Positions 53,731 to 62,962 are shown, numbered from the stretch's first letter. The stretch: DNA of 64,000 nucleotides from Alistipes sp. (GCA_017398045.1 JAFQHI010000026.1:1-64000); one strand, 5' to 3'. Notes: generated by a model from the sequence alone, not told the origin. A program made the numbers and translations.

Positions 53731-54444
53731 CTATTTTACCAATCCGTAGCGTCGGTCGCGCGAGGCATAGACCTCCAGGGCGCGTTCGAACTCCTCCTCC
53801 GTGAAATCGGGCCACAACACCTCGGGGAAGTAGAACTCGGCGTAGGAGGCCTGCCACATCAAAAAGTTGCTCAACCGTTGCTCACCGCTGGTGCGAATCA
53901 CCAGGTCGGGGTCGGGCATAAAGGCCGTGTCGAGGCTCTCGCTGATGCGCTTTTCGTCGATTTCCTCCGCCTTCAGCTCCCCCTTTTCCACACGTTGGGC
54001 CAACTGCTGCATGGCGCGACGCAACTCGTCACGCGACGAATAGTTCAACGCCAGCACCATCGTCAGACGCTCCCCCTCGCGGGTCTCTTGCTCGATTTGG
54101 TTCAGGTAGAACTGCACCCTCTCCGAGAAACGGCTGCGGTCGCCGATGGTGCGTACCGAAACCCCCTGCTTCTTGAGTTCGGGGGTCTCCGAGATGACGC
54201 TCTTGCACAACAGCTCCATGAGGGCCTCGACCTCTGCCTTCGGACGGCCCCAGTTCTCGGTCGAGAAGGCGTAGAAGGTGAGGTAGCGAACCCCGCTTTT
54301 CATGGCGGCACGCAGCGTGGTGCGAATCGTCTCGACGCCGGCAATGTGGCCTTCGGTACGCTCCTTCCCTCGTTGCTTGGCCCAGCGGCCATTGCCGTCC
54401 ATGATAATGGCGACGTGTTGCGGTATAGGTTTTGCGATGCTCAT
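53731..54444 (-). CDS. uppS: Isoprenyl transferase (undecaprenyl diphosphate synthase)
   Basis: A 237-residue cis-prenyltransferase; the start is MSIAKPIPQHVAIIMDG at 54444, not the longer frame. Motifs: IIMDGNGRWAKQRGK (catalytic Asp), EGHIAGVETIRT, YLTFYAFSTENWGRP and PDLVIRTSGEQRLSNFLMWQ. It makes the C55 lipid carrier for wall synthesis. A TATATTTG box on the minus strand (54454-54461) lies only 9 bases before the start, so the mRNA leader is very short. Confidence 0.96.
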   Translation of the reverse strand: MSIAKPIPQHVAIIMDGNGRWAKQRGKERTEGHIAGVETIRTTLRAAMKSGVRYLTFYAFSTENWGRPKAEVEALMELLCKSVISETPELKKQGVSVRTIGDRSRFSERVQFYLNQIEQETREGERLTMVLALNYSSRDELRRAMQQLAQRVEKGELKAEEIDEKRISESLDTAFMPDPDLVIRTSGEQRLSNFLMWQASYAEFYFPEVLWPDFTEEEFERALEVYASRDRRYGLVK

Positions 54445-54527
54445 AATAGGGTGCAAATATAGCGATAAAAAATGAAAAACAGCCTTTTTTTCGGGGTTAA
54501 GTTTCCCGAAAACCCAAAAACAGGGGG

Positions 54528-55406
54528 CTAACCGCGTATATCGACACCCCACATCATCTTATTGCGTAACGTGTCGTAAAACGAGATATTGTGTGGAACG
54601 GCCAGAAAAATCGACTTTTCAGCCTTGTGCAGCGTGAATTCGCAGCTGCTCGGCACGGCATAGGAGCGGTTGTCGAGCGTGAGAAAGGCCTCCGAGCGTC
54701 GCGCCTGCACCTTGAGGCGGATGCGGCTCGTGTCGGGAATCACCACCGGACGCATCGTGAGGTTGTGCGGTGCGATGGGGGTAATGACAAAGCAGGCGCA
54801 GGTGGGGGCAACGACCGGACCGCCGGCACTGAGCGAGTAGGCGGTCGAGCCGGTGGGGGTCGAGACAATCACACCGTCACCGTGGCACGTGGCGACCATC
54901 TTCTCGTCGATATAAATCTCGACCGAGAGCATACCGGCACCGTTGCGCTGAATCGAAAACTCGTTGAGGGCCAGCGGGCTGTCACCGTTGGAGGGGAGGT
55001 CGCTTTCGACCTCGATGAGCGACCGCTCTTCGAAGCACAGCTCCCCGTCGCGCAGGGCGGCAAAGAGTCGCTTCAGCCCTTTGCGCGAGTCGGAGGTGAG
55101 AAATCCCAGACGACCGGCATTGATGCCCACGACGGGCAGTTGCCGACCGCCCAACCGATGTACCCCTTCGAGCAGCGTGCCGTCGCCGCCGTAGCAGACC
55201 AGCACGGCCTGTTCGGTCGTCGGGGCGATAAAGGCACCATATTGCCGTTCGCGAGGAATCTCCCAGCCGACAGCCTCATGTAATACCTCTGCAAACTCCT
55301 CATTTACAGACCAATCAAAACCGAATTCGGCGATTGATTCGCGCAATGCGGTCAGCTCCTCGGCCTCGAAAGCAAGCCCTCGGCGGGAAAAAAGTATGAT
55401 TTTCAT
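54528..55406 (-). CDS. nadK: NAD kinase
   Basis: A 292-residue kinase that phosphorylates NAD to NADP. Motifs: CYGGDGTLLEGVHRLG (GGDGT), GINAGRLGFLTSD, LALNEFSIQRNG (NE/D) and GDGVIVSTPTGSTAYSLSAGGP. It has a standard length. A TATATTTG box (minus strand, 55442-55449) lies 35 bases upstream, in the region divergent from pdxJ. Confidence 0.96.
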   Translation of the reverse strand: MKIILFSRRGLAFEAEELTALRESIAEFGFDWSVNEEFAEVLHEAVGWEIPRERQYGAFIAPTTEQAVLVCYGGDGTLLEGVHRLGGRQLPVVGINAGRLGFLTSDSRKGLKRLFAALRDGELCFEERSLIEVESDLPSNGDSPLALNEFSIQRNGAGMLSVEIYIDEKMVATCHGDGVIVSTPTGSTAYSLSAGGPVVAPTCACFVITPIAPHNLTMRPVVIPDTSRIRLKVQARRSEAFLTLDNRSYAVPSSCEFTLHKAEKSIFLAVPHNISFYDTLRNKMMWGVDIRG

Positions 55407-55457
55407 CCGTCAGTAACAAAAAAATGAGTAACTTTATACCGCAAATATAACGAAATT

Positions 55458-56171
55458 GTGACAAAGTTAAGTGTAAATATCAATAAGATTGCCGTTTTGC
55501 GCAATTCGCGCGGCGGCAACTGCCCCGATGTGCTGCAAGCTGCACGCGACATCGAGCGTTTCGGTGCCGATGGCATCACGGTTCATCCGCGCCCCGATGC
55601 GCGCCACATCCGTTACGACGATGTGCGCCAACTGAAGGCCGAAATCACCACCGAACTCAACGTGGAGGGTAACCCGATTGAGAGTTTTATCGACCTGGTG
55701 CTGGAGGTCGTTCCGGCACAGGTGACGTTGGTGCCGGATGCCCCCGATGCCCTCACCTCGAATGCGGGCTGGGACACGCTTCGCAACCGCGAATTTTTGA
55801 CCGACGTGACGGCCCGTTTCCACGAAAAGGGCATCCGCGTCTCGATTTTCGTGGACCCCGACCCGGCGATGGTGGCCGGAGCCAAGGCGTGCGGTGCCGA
55901 CCGCGTGGAGCTGTACACCGAGAGCTATGCCCGCCTCTATAAGGAGGGACGCGAAGCGGCTGTTGCCCCCTTTGTGGCGGCTGCCGAGGAGGCGCGCAAG
56001 CAGGGGCTGGGGCTGAATGCCGGCCACGACCTCTCGCTCGAGAATCTGGCCTTCTACCACGAGCAGATTCCCTGGACGGACGAGGTCTCGATTGGCCATG
56101 CCCTCATTGCAGATGCCTTGTATCTGGGGTTGGAAAACACCGTGCAGCTCTATCAACGCCAATTAAAATAA
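55458..56171 (+). CDS. pdxJ: Pyridoxine 5'-phosphate synthase
   Basis: A 237-residue TIM-barrel enzyme condensing 3-amino-2-oxopropyl phosphate with 1-deoxyxylulose 5-phosphate. Motifs: [71 protein letters not shown] and HDLSLENL. It begins with GTG at 55458. Shares the vitamin B6 route with pdxB at 24023. Confidence 0.96.
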   Translation: MTKLSVNINKIAVLRNSRGGNCPDVLQAARDIERFGADGITVHPRPDARHIRYDDVRQLKAEITTELNVEGNPIESFIDLVLEVVPAQVTLVPDAPDALTSNAGWDTLRNREFLTDVTARFHEKGIRVSIFVDPDPAMVAGAKACGADRVELYTESYARLYKEGREAAVAPFVAAAEEARKQGLGLNAGHDLSLENLAFYHEQIPWTDEVSIGHALIADALYLGLENTVQLYQRQLK

Positions 56172-56177
56172 GCCGTC

Positions 56178-57575
56178 GTGCCGCTGTCGAATCCCATATT
56201 TCGTCGCATCGCCCGCATCGCCAAGGAGCAGGGCGTGGATGCCTATGTCGTGGGTGGCTATGTGCGTGATTACTACCTGCGTCGTCCCTCGACCGATGTC
56301 GATGTGGTGGTCGTGGGGAGTGGCATCGCGCTGGCCGAGGCTTTGGGGCGCGAACTGCGCACGAAGGTCTCGATTTACAAAACCTTCGGTACGGCCATGT
56401 TGCGCACACGCGATGGGGTGGAGGTGGAGTTTGTCGGAGCAAGACGCGAAAGCTATACGCGCGATTCGCGCAAACCGCAGGTTGAGGCGGGTACGCTCGA
56501 GGATGACCAGCGTCGCCGCGACTTTACGATTAACGCCCTCGCCTGGTCTCTTTCCGAGGAGCATTTTGGCGCGTTGGTGGACCCTTTCGGGGGGATGGAG
56601 GATATGGAGGATTGCCTGATTCGCACCCCGTGTGACCCCGATATCACCTTCTCGGACGACCCCCTGCGCATGATGCGTGCCGTGCGATTTGCCGCACAGT
56701 TGGGCTTTACGATTGACGACGAAACCTTCGAGGCGATTTGTCGCAATGCCGAGCGCATCCATATTGTTTCGCGCGAAAGAATCATCACCGAACTGAACAA
56801 AATTGTCCTCTCGCCCGTCCCCTCGATGGGCTTTATGCTGCTCGAAAAATCGGGACTTTTGAAACTTATCTTTCCCGAACTCGCTGCCTTGAAGGGGGTG
56901 GAGCGTCGCGGAAAACATGCCCATAAGGATAATTTTAAGCATACGCTGCAAGTGCTTGATAATGTGGCGCGTCGCTCGGACGATTTGTGGCTTCGCTGGG
57001 CGGCCGTCCTGCACGACGTCGGCAAACCGCAGTGCAAGGGCTACGACCCGAAAATCGGCTTCACGTTCCACGGCCACGAGGTGGTCGGCTCGAAGATGGT
57101 GCCGGCCGTGTTCCGTCGGCTGAAACTTCCGATGAACGAACACATGAAGTTCGTGCAGAAGTTGGTCTTCCTGCACTTGCGCCCGATTATCCTCTCCGAG
57201 GATTTGGTGACCGATTCGGCCGTGCGTCGTCTCTTGTTTGAGGCGGGGGATGATGTCGAAAAGCTGATGCTGCTCTGCGAGGCGGATATCACCTCGGGTA
57301 TTGACGAAAAGGTACAACGCTACCTAAAGAATTTTGAGCTGGTGCGCCATAAGATGAAGGATTTGGAGGAGCGCGACCGCATCCGCAACTTCCAGCCCCC
57401 GATTACGGGTGAAATCATCATGCAGACCTACGGTATTCCCCCCTGTCAGCTCATTGGAGAAATCAAGGAACAGATTAAAAATGCGATTCTCGACGGCGTG
57501 ATTCCCAACGAATACGAGGCGGCTTATGGCCTGATGGAGCAGCTGGCCGAGGAGCGAGGATTAAAGCGACAATAG
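56178..57575 (+). CDS. CCA tRNA nucleotidyltransferase/poly(A) polymerase family protein with HD domain
   Basis: A 465-residue protein starting with GTG 6 bases after pdxJ. Domain order: class II nucleotidyltransferase (AYVVGGYVRDYYL, DVDVVVVGSG), TRRDFTINALAWSL, RNA-binding domain with DDPLRMMRAVRFAAQLGF, then an HD domain (AAVLHDVGKPQCKGY, about 275; HGHEVVGSK), and a C-terminal domain. It adds or repairs the 3' CCA of tRNA; poly(A) polymerase or A-adding-only variants cannot be ruled out. Confidence 0.9.
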   Translation: MPLSNPIFRRIARIAKEQGVDAYVVGGYVRDYYLRRPSTDVDVVVVGSGIALAEALGRELRTKVSIYKTFGTAMLRTRDGVEVEFVGARRESYTRDSRKPQVEAGTLEDDQRRRDFTINALAWSLSEEHFGALVDPFGGMEDMEDCLIRTPCDPDITFSDDPLRMMRAVRFAAQLGFTIDDETFEAICRNAERIHIVSRERIITELNKIVLSPVPSMGFMLLEKSGLLKLIFPELAALKGVERRGKHAHKDNFKHTLQVLDNVARRSDDLWLRWAAVLHDVGKPQCKGYDPKIGFTFHGHEVVGSKMVPAVFRRLKLPMNEHMKFVQKLVFLHLRPIILSEDLVTDSAVRRLLFEAGDDVEKLMLLCEADITSGIDEKVQRYLKNFELVRHKMKDLEERDRIRNFQPPITGEIIMQTYGIPPCQLIGEIKEQIKNAILDGVIPNEYEAAYGLMEQLAEERGLKRQ

Positions 57576-57578
57576 ATT

Positions 57579-58196
57579 ATGCAACAGCAACATACACCAA
57601 ACGGAAAATCCCAAAACAAACCCAATGCGGCCCTTGCGGCGGCCGTGGACGAGGCGGTGAAGGTCCTCAAGGCGGGCGGCCTGATTCTCTATCCGACCGA
57701 TACGGTGTGGGGCATCGGCTGCGATGCCACGAACGAGGAGGCCGTGCAGCGCATCTACACCCTGAAGCAAAGTGAAAATAAGCATTCGATGCTTGTTCTT
57801 TGTGCCTCGGCCGACGAGATTGTGCGCTATGTCAATCGCGCTCCGGGTATCGCGTTCGAGGTGTTGGAGATGGCCACATCGCCCCTGACGCTAATTCTTC
57901 CGGGTGCCGTGGGGGTGGCCAAGAACCTCATCCCCGACGAAGGTACGCTCGGTGTACGGGTCCCCGACCATGCCTTCTGCCAATTGTTGTTGCGCAAATT
58001 GGGGCGTCCGCTGGTCTCCACGTCGGCCAATCTTTCGGGCGAAAAGACCCCGCGCACCCTTTCGGAGATTGTTCCCGCCATTGTTTCGGGGGTCGATTAT
58101 GTCGTCAATCCGCGTTTTGAGGGTCGCCCGACCGGCAAATCTTCCTCGATTATTGCCTTCGGTGAGAATGGCGAGGTGCGAGTGATTCGCGAATAG
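57579..58196 (+). CDS. Threonylcarbamoyl-AMP synthase family protein (TsaC/Sua5/YciO)
   Basis: A 205-residue YrdC-domain protein with LILYPTDTVWGIGCDAT (about 34), IYTLKQSENKHSMLVLC, LTLILPGAVGVAKNLIP, TLGVRVPDHAF and GRPLVSTSANLSGEKTP. It should make threonylcarbamoyl-AMP for tRNA t6A37, though YciO-type roles are possible. The Sua5 extra domain is absent. It starts 3 bases after the CCA-type gene, and its last 47 bases overlap the end of the convergent permease gene. Confidence 0.88.
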   Translation: MQQQHTPNGKSQNKPNAALAAAVDEAVKVLKAGGLILYPTDTVWGIGCDATNEEAVQRIYTLKQSENKHSMLVLCASADEIVRYVNRAPGIAFEVLEMATSPLTLILPGAVGVAKNLIPDEGTLGVRVPDHAFCQLLLRKLGRPLVSTSANLSGEKTPRTLSEIVPAIVSGVDYVVNPRFEGRPTGKSSSIIAFGENGEVRVIRE

Positions 58197-59091
58197 CACG
58201 CAGCGAACGACGATAACCAATCACGGTTAAGATAATTCCGATAAAAATCAGCACGAGTGCCGCGAGATTCGTGCGGTCGAATTGTGCCTGGTGGCGCAGG
58301 TGGGCCAGGATGCCGGCAATCAGGGGTTGGATATAGCGGTAGAGGGCTGTATGGACGGCCGTGAGTTGCTCCGTACCGCGATAGAGCAACCACATCGGCC
58401 AGACCGTGCCGAAGAGGAGCAGATAACCCAACTCGAACAGCACGTCCCACGAGGCCTGCAACAGCGTATCGAGCATGAGGTAGCGACCGAAAAAGGGAAG
58501 CGTAATGATGAGACCGATGAAATAGTACCACCCCATGACCACCCGCGTGCCGAGCTTTTCGAGCGTGGGTTTAATGAGTACCGTATTGGTTGCAATGGCC
58601 GCTACGGCAATTAAAATCAGCAGGTTGCCCCACCCCTCGGTGCCGCGCGTAAGTTGAAATCCCTTGTCGAAAATCAGGAGCCAGGCTCCCGTAAAGATGG
58701 CCACGATGCCTACCAGCCGTGAGGGGATGATGCCCTCGCCGCGATGCAAAAGGCGGTCGATGATGAGCGTAAAGGCCGGCCCGAGGGTGGCGATGATGGC
58801 ACTATCGATGGGGTTGGTGTAGGTCGAACCCCACAAAATGAAGTACATCCAGCCGTAGATGACGAGCAGTGAGATGGGGATGATGTGTCGAAAATCGGCC
58901 CACGCTACGCGGTAGGTGCGGGGCGAGAGGAGGGCTGCCGGCACGAAAAACAAGGCCCCGGCGACCACCTGCAACATGAAGATGGTCCTAAAATCGAGGT
59001 GATTGCCCACCAACGAGACGAAAATCGAAAAGTTGATGCCGAAAAGGAGGTTGGCCACCACCAAATCCCAATTGTAACGGAATTTTCCCAC
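58150..59091 (-). CDS. DMT/EamA-family permease
   Basis: About 313 residues with ten predicted membrane helices in two EamA repeats (WDLVVANLLFGINFSIFVSLV; IPSRLVGIVAIFTGAWLLIF). Substrate unknown. The start is set at GTG (59091), by comparison with the divergent paralogue; a TTG at 59121 would extend it ten codons over a TAAAATTTG promoter-like sequence. The stop overlaps the end of the TsaC/Sua5-type gene by 47 bases on the opposite strand. Confidence 0.78.
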   Translation of the reverse strand: MGKFRYNWDLVVANLLFGINFSIFVSLVGNHLDFRTIFMLQVVAGALFFVPAALLSPRTYRVAWADFRHIIPISLLVIYGWMYFILWGSTYTNPIDSAIIATLGPAFTLIIDRLLHRGEGIIPSRLVGIVAIFTGAWLLIFDKGFQLTRGTEGWGNLLILIAVAAIATNTVLIKPTLEKLGTRVVMGWYYFIGLIITLPFFGRYLMLDTLLQASWDVLFELGYLLLFGTVWPMWLLYRGTEQLTAVHTALYRYIQPLIAGILAHLRHQAQFDRTNLAALVLIFIGIILTVIGYRRSLRAIRESLAPRHSHRRQ

Positions 59092-59129
59092 AAAGCACCT
59101 TGCGGGGCAAATTTTATGCAAAAAAGGGT

Positions 59130-59137
59130 TACCTTTG
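59130..59137 (+). promoter_or_regulatory. -7 box of the plus-strand DMT permease
   Basis: TACCTTTG ends 12 bases before the first ATG, so the transcript would have a very short leader; no strong -33 box. Confidence 0.5.
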
Positions 59138-59149
59138 CCCCGAAATCCA

Positions 59150-60094
59150 ATGAGAAAGAAGATGGATTACGGAAAATTGAAGGGTCATGCCGCTTTGTGG
59201 GTGGCCAATATTATTTGGGGATTGAACGCCCCGATTTGCAAGCAGGTCTTGCAGTCGAGTGCCAACCCCGAAGGAATCAGCCCCTTTGCGCTCAGTGCTT
59301 GTCGCATGGCAGGTGCTGCTCTGCTCTTTTGGGCAGCCTCGCTTTTTCTACCCCGTGAGCGGGTCAGTAGGCGCGATTTGGGCCTGCTTTTGCTGGCCTC
59401 GGTCTTTGGTATTCAGTTCAACCAACTGCTCTATCTGTGGGGGCTGTCGCTCACGTCGCCCATCGACGCTTCGATTATCTCGACGCTGGTGCCGATTTTG
59501 ACGATGGTTTTGGCCGCGCTGTTCTTGCGCGAACCCATCACCTGGCTCAAGGCGGGCGGTGTGGCGTTGGGATGTGTGGGCGCGGTGCTGCTGGTGGTGT
59601 TGAGCAATCGCACGACGGCGGCCGCCTCGAGCCTTGTGGGCAATACGCTCTGCATCATCTCGGCCGTCAGTTTTGCCTTTTATCTCACCGCCTTTCGCAA
59701 CCTCATTGTGCGCTATTCGCCCTTTACGGTGATGAAATGGATGTTCCTTTTTGCCGCCATCGTAGCCCTTGTCATCTATCGCAAACCGTTGATGGCGACC
59801 GACTTTGCGGCTCTTCCGACCTCGGTGTGGGCGGGGGCGTTGTATGTCATTGTCTGCTCCACGTTCCTCTCGTATCTGTGTGTCCCGATAGGCCAGCGGT
59901 ATTTGCGCCCGACCCTGGTGGCGATGTATAATTATGTGCAACCTGTCGTGGCCGTGTTGTTGAGTGTGGCGTTGGGGTTGGATGCGTTCGGCTTTTCGAA
60001 GGCCGCCGCCGCGCTGTGTGTCTTTGTGGGCGTATGGCTCGTTACACAATCGAAGAGCCGACGGGAGATGGAGAAGTTGAAAGTTGAAAAATAG
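59150..60094 (+). CDS. DMT/EamA-family permease, divergent paralogue
   Basis: About 314 residues with ten membrane helices in two EamA repeats (LWVANIIWGLNAPICK; LVATM-type helices; GAVLLVVLSNRTTAA). It begins at ATG 59150, or 12 bases later at MDYGKL; an earlier ATG overlaps the promoter box. Substrate unknown. Related to the opposite-strand permease at 58150. Its last codons (MEKLKVEK) are formed by a GTTGAAAG repeat arm that pairs with sequence downstream of the terminator. Confidence 0.82.
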   Translation: MRKKMDYGKLKGHAALWVANIIWGLNAPICKQVLQSSANPEGISPFALSACRMAGAALLFWAASLFLPRERVSRRDLGLLLLASVFGIQFNQLLYLWGLSLTSPIDASIISTLVPILTMVLAALFLREPITWLKAGGVALGCVGAVLLVVLSNRTTAAASSLVGNTLCIISAVSFAFYLTAFRNLIVRYSPFTVMKWMFLFAAIVALVIYRKPLMATDFAALPTSVWAGALYVIVCSTFLSYLCVPIGQRYLRPTLVAMYNYVQPVVAVLLSVALGLDAFGFSKAAAALCVFVGVWLVTQSKSRREMEKLKVEK

Positions 60095-60203
60095 TTAGCT
60101 CAACAAAAAGGGAGATAGCCACCGGTTTAGGCTATCTCCCAACTTTTTTGTTGAGCGGATAAAAGCACGAAAAAACTTTCAACTTTCAACTTTCAACTTC
60201 TCC
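60068..60203. repeat. GTTGAAAG inverted-repeat arms around a terminator
   Basis: GGAGAAGTTGAAAGTTGAAA (60070-60089), partly inside the permease gene, is complementary to TTTCAACTTTCAACTTCTCC (about 60184-60203). The copies flank a strong terminator hairpin. A similar GTTGAAAG run is at 28-48. Confidence 0.75.
60098..60156. terminator. Bidirectional terminator between two convergent genes
   Basis: GGGAGATAGCC and GGCTATCTCCC (inner) with GCTCAACAAAAA and TTTTTTGTTGAGC (outer) give a stem of over 20 pairs and T-runs on both strands, between the DMT permease and the VOC gene. Confidence 0.9.
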
Positions 60204-60587
60204 CTATCGTTTGATGGGCAGAATCTCAATCCAATAGTCGTCGGGGTCGTTGATGAAGTAGAGGTCCATCTTGTGGTTCTCATAGCAGAGGCACCCCATC
60301 TCGCGGTAGTACTCGCGCAGGGCCTCGTAGTCGCCCTCGACGCGGAGGCACAAGTGGCTCTCGTTTTCGCCCAACTCGAAGGGACGGTCGGCGTGGTCGC
60401 GCAACCACGTCAGCTCTAACTTAAAATCCGTGATGCCGTCGCCTAAGAAGGCGATGATGTAACTGCCATCTTCGGCAACCTTGCGGTACATCTCTTTGAG
60501 GCCTAATGCCTTGTCGTAAAACTCGATGCTGCGCTCCAAATTCTGAACATCGATGTTGAAGTGGTCGAATCTTGCTCCGATTTTCAT
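60204..60587 (-). CDS. VOC/glyoxalase-family protein
   Basis: A 127-residue protein, start at MKIGARFDHFNIDVQ (60587). Two beta-alpha-beta-beta-beta units of the vicinal-oxygen-chelate fold (FDHFNIDVQNLERSIEFYDKALG; ESHLCLRVEGDYEALREYYREMG; FINDPDDYWIEIL) with candidate metal residues His/Glu. It resembles lactoylglutathione lyase but could be another isomerase. TATCTTTG (minus strand, 60611-60618) gives a promoter. Confidence 0.82.
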   Translation of the reverse strand: MKIGARFDHFNIDVQNLERSIEFYDKALGLKEMYRKVAEDGSYIIAFLGDGITDFKLELTWLRDHADRPFELGENESHLCLRVEGDYEALREYYREMGCLCYENHKMDLYFINDPDDYWIEILPIKR

Positions 60588-60704
60588 GGTAATTGAATTT
60601 AAGTACAAGCCAAAGATAGTAATTTTATTCTTAATTTTTCATTTTTAATTTTTAATTGTGTATTTTTGCGAATTGAAAGAAAATAACAAAAACGGAATAT
60701 AGTC

Positions 60705-61427
60705 ATGGGAAGAGCATTTGAGTATCGCAAGGCGAGAAAGATGAAGCGTTGGGGTCACATGGCCCGCGTATTTACGAAGCTGGGTAAGGAGATTGAGATT
60801 GCCGTGAAGGCGGCCGGTCCCGACCCCTCGGCCAATACGCGCCTGCGTCTGTTGATTCAGAACGCCAAGGCAGAGAATATGCCCAAGGAGAATGTGGAGC
60901 GTGCCATCAAGCGTGCCACCGAAAAGGATGCTGCCGATTATAAGGAGGTGGTTTACGAAGGCTATGGCGCACACGGTATCGCCTTCCTCGTAGAGACCGC
61001 TACCGATAACACGAACCGCACGGTTGCCAACGTGCGTATGCACTTCAACAAGTGCGGCGGTACGCTCGGTAACAGCGGCTCGGTGGCCTTCATGTTCGAG
61101 CATAAGTGCGTCTTTAAGTTCCGCGCCGAGGGTGTTGACCCCGAGGAACTGGAGCTGGAGATGATTGACCTGGGTGTCGATGAGTTCTATCCCGAGGAGG
61201 ACGGCATCACGGTCTATGCCGCTTACGAGAACTTTGGTGCTATCCAGAAGTGGTTGGACGACAACAACTATGAGATTGTTTCGGGTGAGGGTGTCTATAT
61301 CCCGACCGATACGAAGGAGTTGGATGCCGAAGGTCGTGAGGCCATCGAGAAGCTCGTTGAGCGTCTGGAGGAGGACGACGACGTGACGAACGTGTACCAC
61401 ACGATGAAGGAGGCTGACGAGGAGTAG
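60705..61427 (+). CDS. YebC/PmpR-family regulator / translation factor
   Basis: A 240-residue protein with MGRAFEYRKARKMKRWGHMARVFTK, ANTRLRLLIQNAKAENMPKENVERAIKRA, YEGYGAHGIAFLVE, ATDNTNRTVANVRMHFNK and GTLGNSGSVAFMFE, all signature of YebC. Members bind DNA as regulators, and some relieve ribosome stalling at proline runs. Followed by a terminator. Confidence 0.93.
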   Translation: MGRAFEYRKARKMKRWGHMARVFTKLGKEIEIAVKAAGPDPSANTRLRLLIQNAKAENMPKENVERAIKRATEKDAADYKEVVYEGYGAHGIAFLVETATDNTNRTVANVRMHFNKCGGTLGNSGSVAFMFEHKCVFKFRAEGVDPEELELEMIDLGVDEFYPEEDGITVYAAYENFGAIQKWLDDNNYEIVSGEGVYIPTDTKELDAEGREAIEKLVERLEEDDDVTNVYHTMKEADEE

Positions 61428-61448
61428 TCCGACAACCGAAAAATAGCG

Positions 61449-61477
61449 AAAAGGTGTCCCGAAAATGGACACCTTTT
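61449..61477 (+). terminator. Intrinsic terminator of yebC
   Basis: AAAAGGTGTCC and GGACACCTTTT form a perfect 11-bp stem with a short loop; a T-rich tail follows. Confidence 0.85.
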
Positions 61478-61511
61478 CTATTTATAGGTGCCAAGTTCCA
61501 ACTTTTTTTTC

Positions 61512-61519
61512 TACCTTTG
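61512..61519 (+). promoter_or_regulatory. -7 box of the permuted two-domain gene
   Basis: TACCTTTG, 25 bases before the start at 61545, within a T-rich tract. Confidence 0.55.
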
Positions 61520-61544
61520 ACTACTGAAATCAAGGAATCCGCTT

Positions 61545-62789
61545 ATGAAACGTGTTTTGCTTTTGTTGGCAGTGCTTTTTGTGGCTGTTGCTACGGCCGA
61601 GGCACAGGGTTTGGGTCAATTGTACGATGATGGCCGGGTGCGCGGTATTGTCGTGAAACTCGCCCCCGATGGTCAGCCGGCCGTGTTGATGTCGATTGAG
61701 AGTTGCAAGGAACGCTTCTCCGAAGTAGAGCGGTACAACGGCCAGTTGCCGGCCTATGACCGCAACGACGGGCGTAAAAACATGGCGGCCATCGAACAAT
61801 ATATCGCCCAATATGGCGGTTCGTTCCCGACCTATGAGTGGTGCCGTTCGCTCGGTCAGGGGTGGTATCTGCCCGCCATCAACGAGACCTACGATGCCTG
61901 GATTGTGGGCTGGGCAGGTGGCGAAGCGACCGACACCTACGACCAGGACCGATTCCTGGCCATGAATGATATCGTAAAGCGTAACGGTGGCGATAAGATG
62001 ACCGTCACGGGCGATAATATGCCGCTCGGTATGACCAGCTCCACGATTTTCACCATCGACCACCCCAAGAAGGGGGAGCAGAATATGCTCTACTATGTCA
62101 CCATCAAGGAGAGTGCCGGCAGTATGGTGGGAAATGCCTTTGTCCCCTCGATGGCCAAAACCTTCGGCGCACGTACCCGCAAGGGTGGCAAGGTGGAGGT
62201 GATGCCCGGCAACGTGGGTGCTAAAGCCGGTGTGCTGTATGCGACCCATGCCTTCTACCGCCTGCGCGAGGATGCCTATGCGGGTGGTATCTACGAAGCT
62301 CCGGCCGTCAATGCCAAGCTCTTCGGCAATCCGGGACGACAATCGGCTACCCGCCTGACGGCTGTCCCCCAAACCGAATCCGCTACGGCTGCTACTCCCG
62401 CCCCCGCCCCCGCCAAGGAGCTTGCACCGCAAAAATACGAGAACCGCCCCGAAATGCGCAGCGTGAAGGTGGAGCGCGACGAGCAGGCTGCCCGACAAGC
62501 TGCCGCCACTCCCGCACCTGCACCTGCACCTGCATCGACCCCTGCCCCTGCCCAACAGCCGGTAGTCTATGCCAACAACAGCGGTTGGGATATCATCGTG
62601 GCACCCGGGCAGGATATTCAGTGCCGTGTATTGCGCGTAGGCGAGAAAGAGATTGAGTATAAGCGGGCCGGCTTCGAGAATGGTCCCACCTACACCATCT
62701 CCCGTCGCAAAGCCGAGAAAATCATCTATGCCAACGGCATGGTGGAGGAGGTGAAGACGTCGGTGTTTGATTTTATTAAGAAAAAATAA
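61545..62789 (+). CDS. Secreted two-domain protein with P/A-rich linker (order B-linker-A)
   Basis: Unrecognised function. The 414-residue product has a signal peptide (1-20, ending AEAQ), domain B (about 24-250: LYDDGRVRGIV, NDGRKNMAAIEQYIA, WCRSLGQGWYLPAINETYD), a linker with two P/A-rich stretches (about 282-345), and domain A (about 350-405: DIIVAPGQDIQ, YKRAGFENGPTY, IIYANGMVEE). Both domains match the protein encoded at 28503, but in reverse order. A long insert separates domain B from the linker. It could be surface-exposed or periplasmic. Its stop is followed 9 bases later by nested-hairpin copy 5. Confidence 0.75.
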   Translation: MKRVLLLLAVLFVAVATAEAQGLGQLYDDGRVRGIVVKLAPDGQPAVLMSIESCKERFSEVERYNGQLPAYDRNDGRKNMAAIEQYIAQYGGSFPTYEWCRSLGQGWYLPAINETYDAWIVGWAGGEATDTYDQDRFLAMNDIVKRNGGDKMTVTGDNMPLGMTSSTIFTIDHPKKGEQNMLYYVTIKESAGSMVGNAFVPSMAKTFGARTRKGGKVEVMPGNVGAKAGVLYATHAFYRLREDAYAGGIYEAPAVNAKLFGNPGRQSATRLTAVPQTESATAATPAPAPAKELAPQKYENRPEMRSVKVERDEQAARQAAATPAPAPAPASTPAPAQQPVVYANNSGWDIIVAPGQDIQCRVLRVGEKEIEYKRAGFENGPTYTISRRKAEKIIYANGMVEEVKTSVFDFIKKK

Positions 62790-62798
62790 CCACGTTTC

Positions 62799-62911
62799 GA
62801 TTTTATAGGGCATATTTGCACTTGCTCTTGCGAGGCGCGAATGGGAAATACGCTTAGTATGTCCCATCCGCGCCTCACTTCGTTTAAGCACAAATCTGCT
62901 CCTCTAAAATC
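62799..62911 (+). repeat. Nested-hairpin element, copy 5 (divergent)
   Basis: Outer arms GATTTTATAGGGCATATTTG (62799-62818) and the complementary right arm (62891-62911) pair, inner arms GAGGCGCG and CGCGCCTC pair, and TGGGA-AATAC-GCTTA-GTATG-TCCCA forms the core, more divergent than the other copies. An 18-base exact copy of the right end (62888-62905) recurs at 62937-62954. Confidence 0.75.
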
Positions 62912-62962
62912 AAAAAGTTTGTGGTGCTGATTTATGGCACAAATCTGCTCCTCTCTCCGCCC

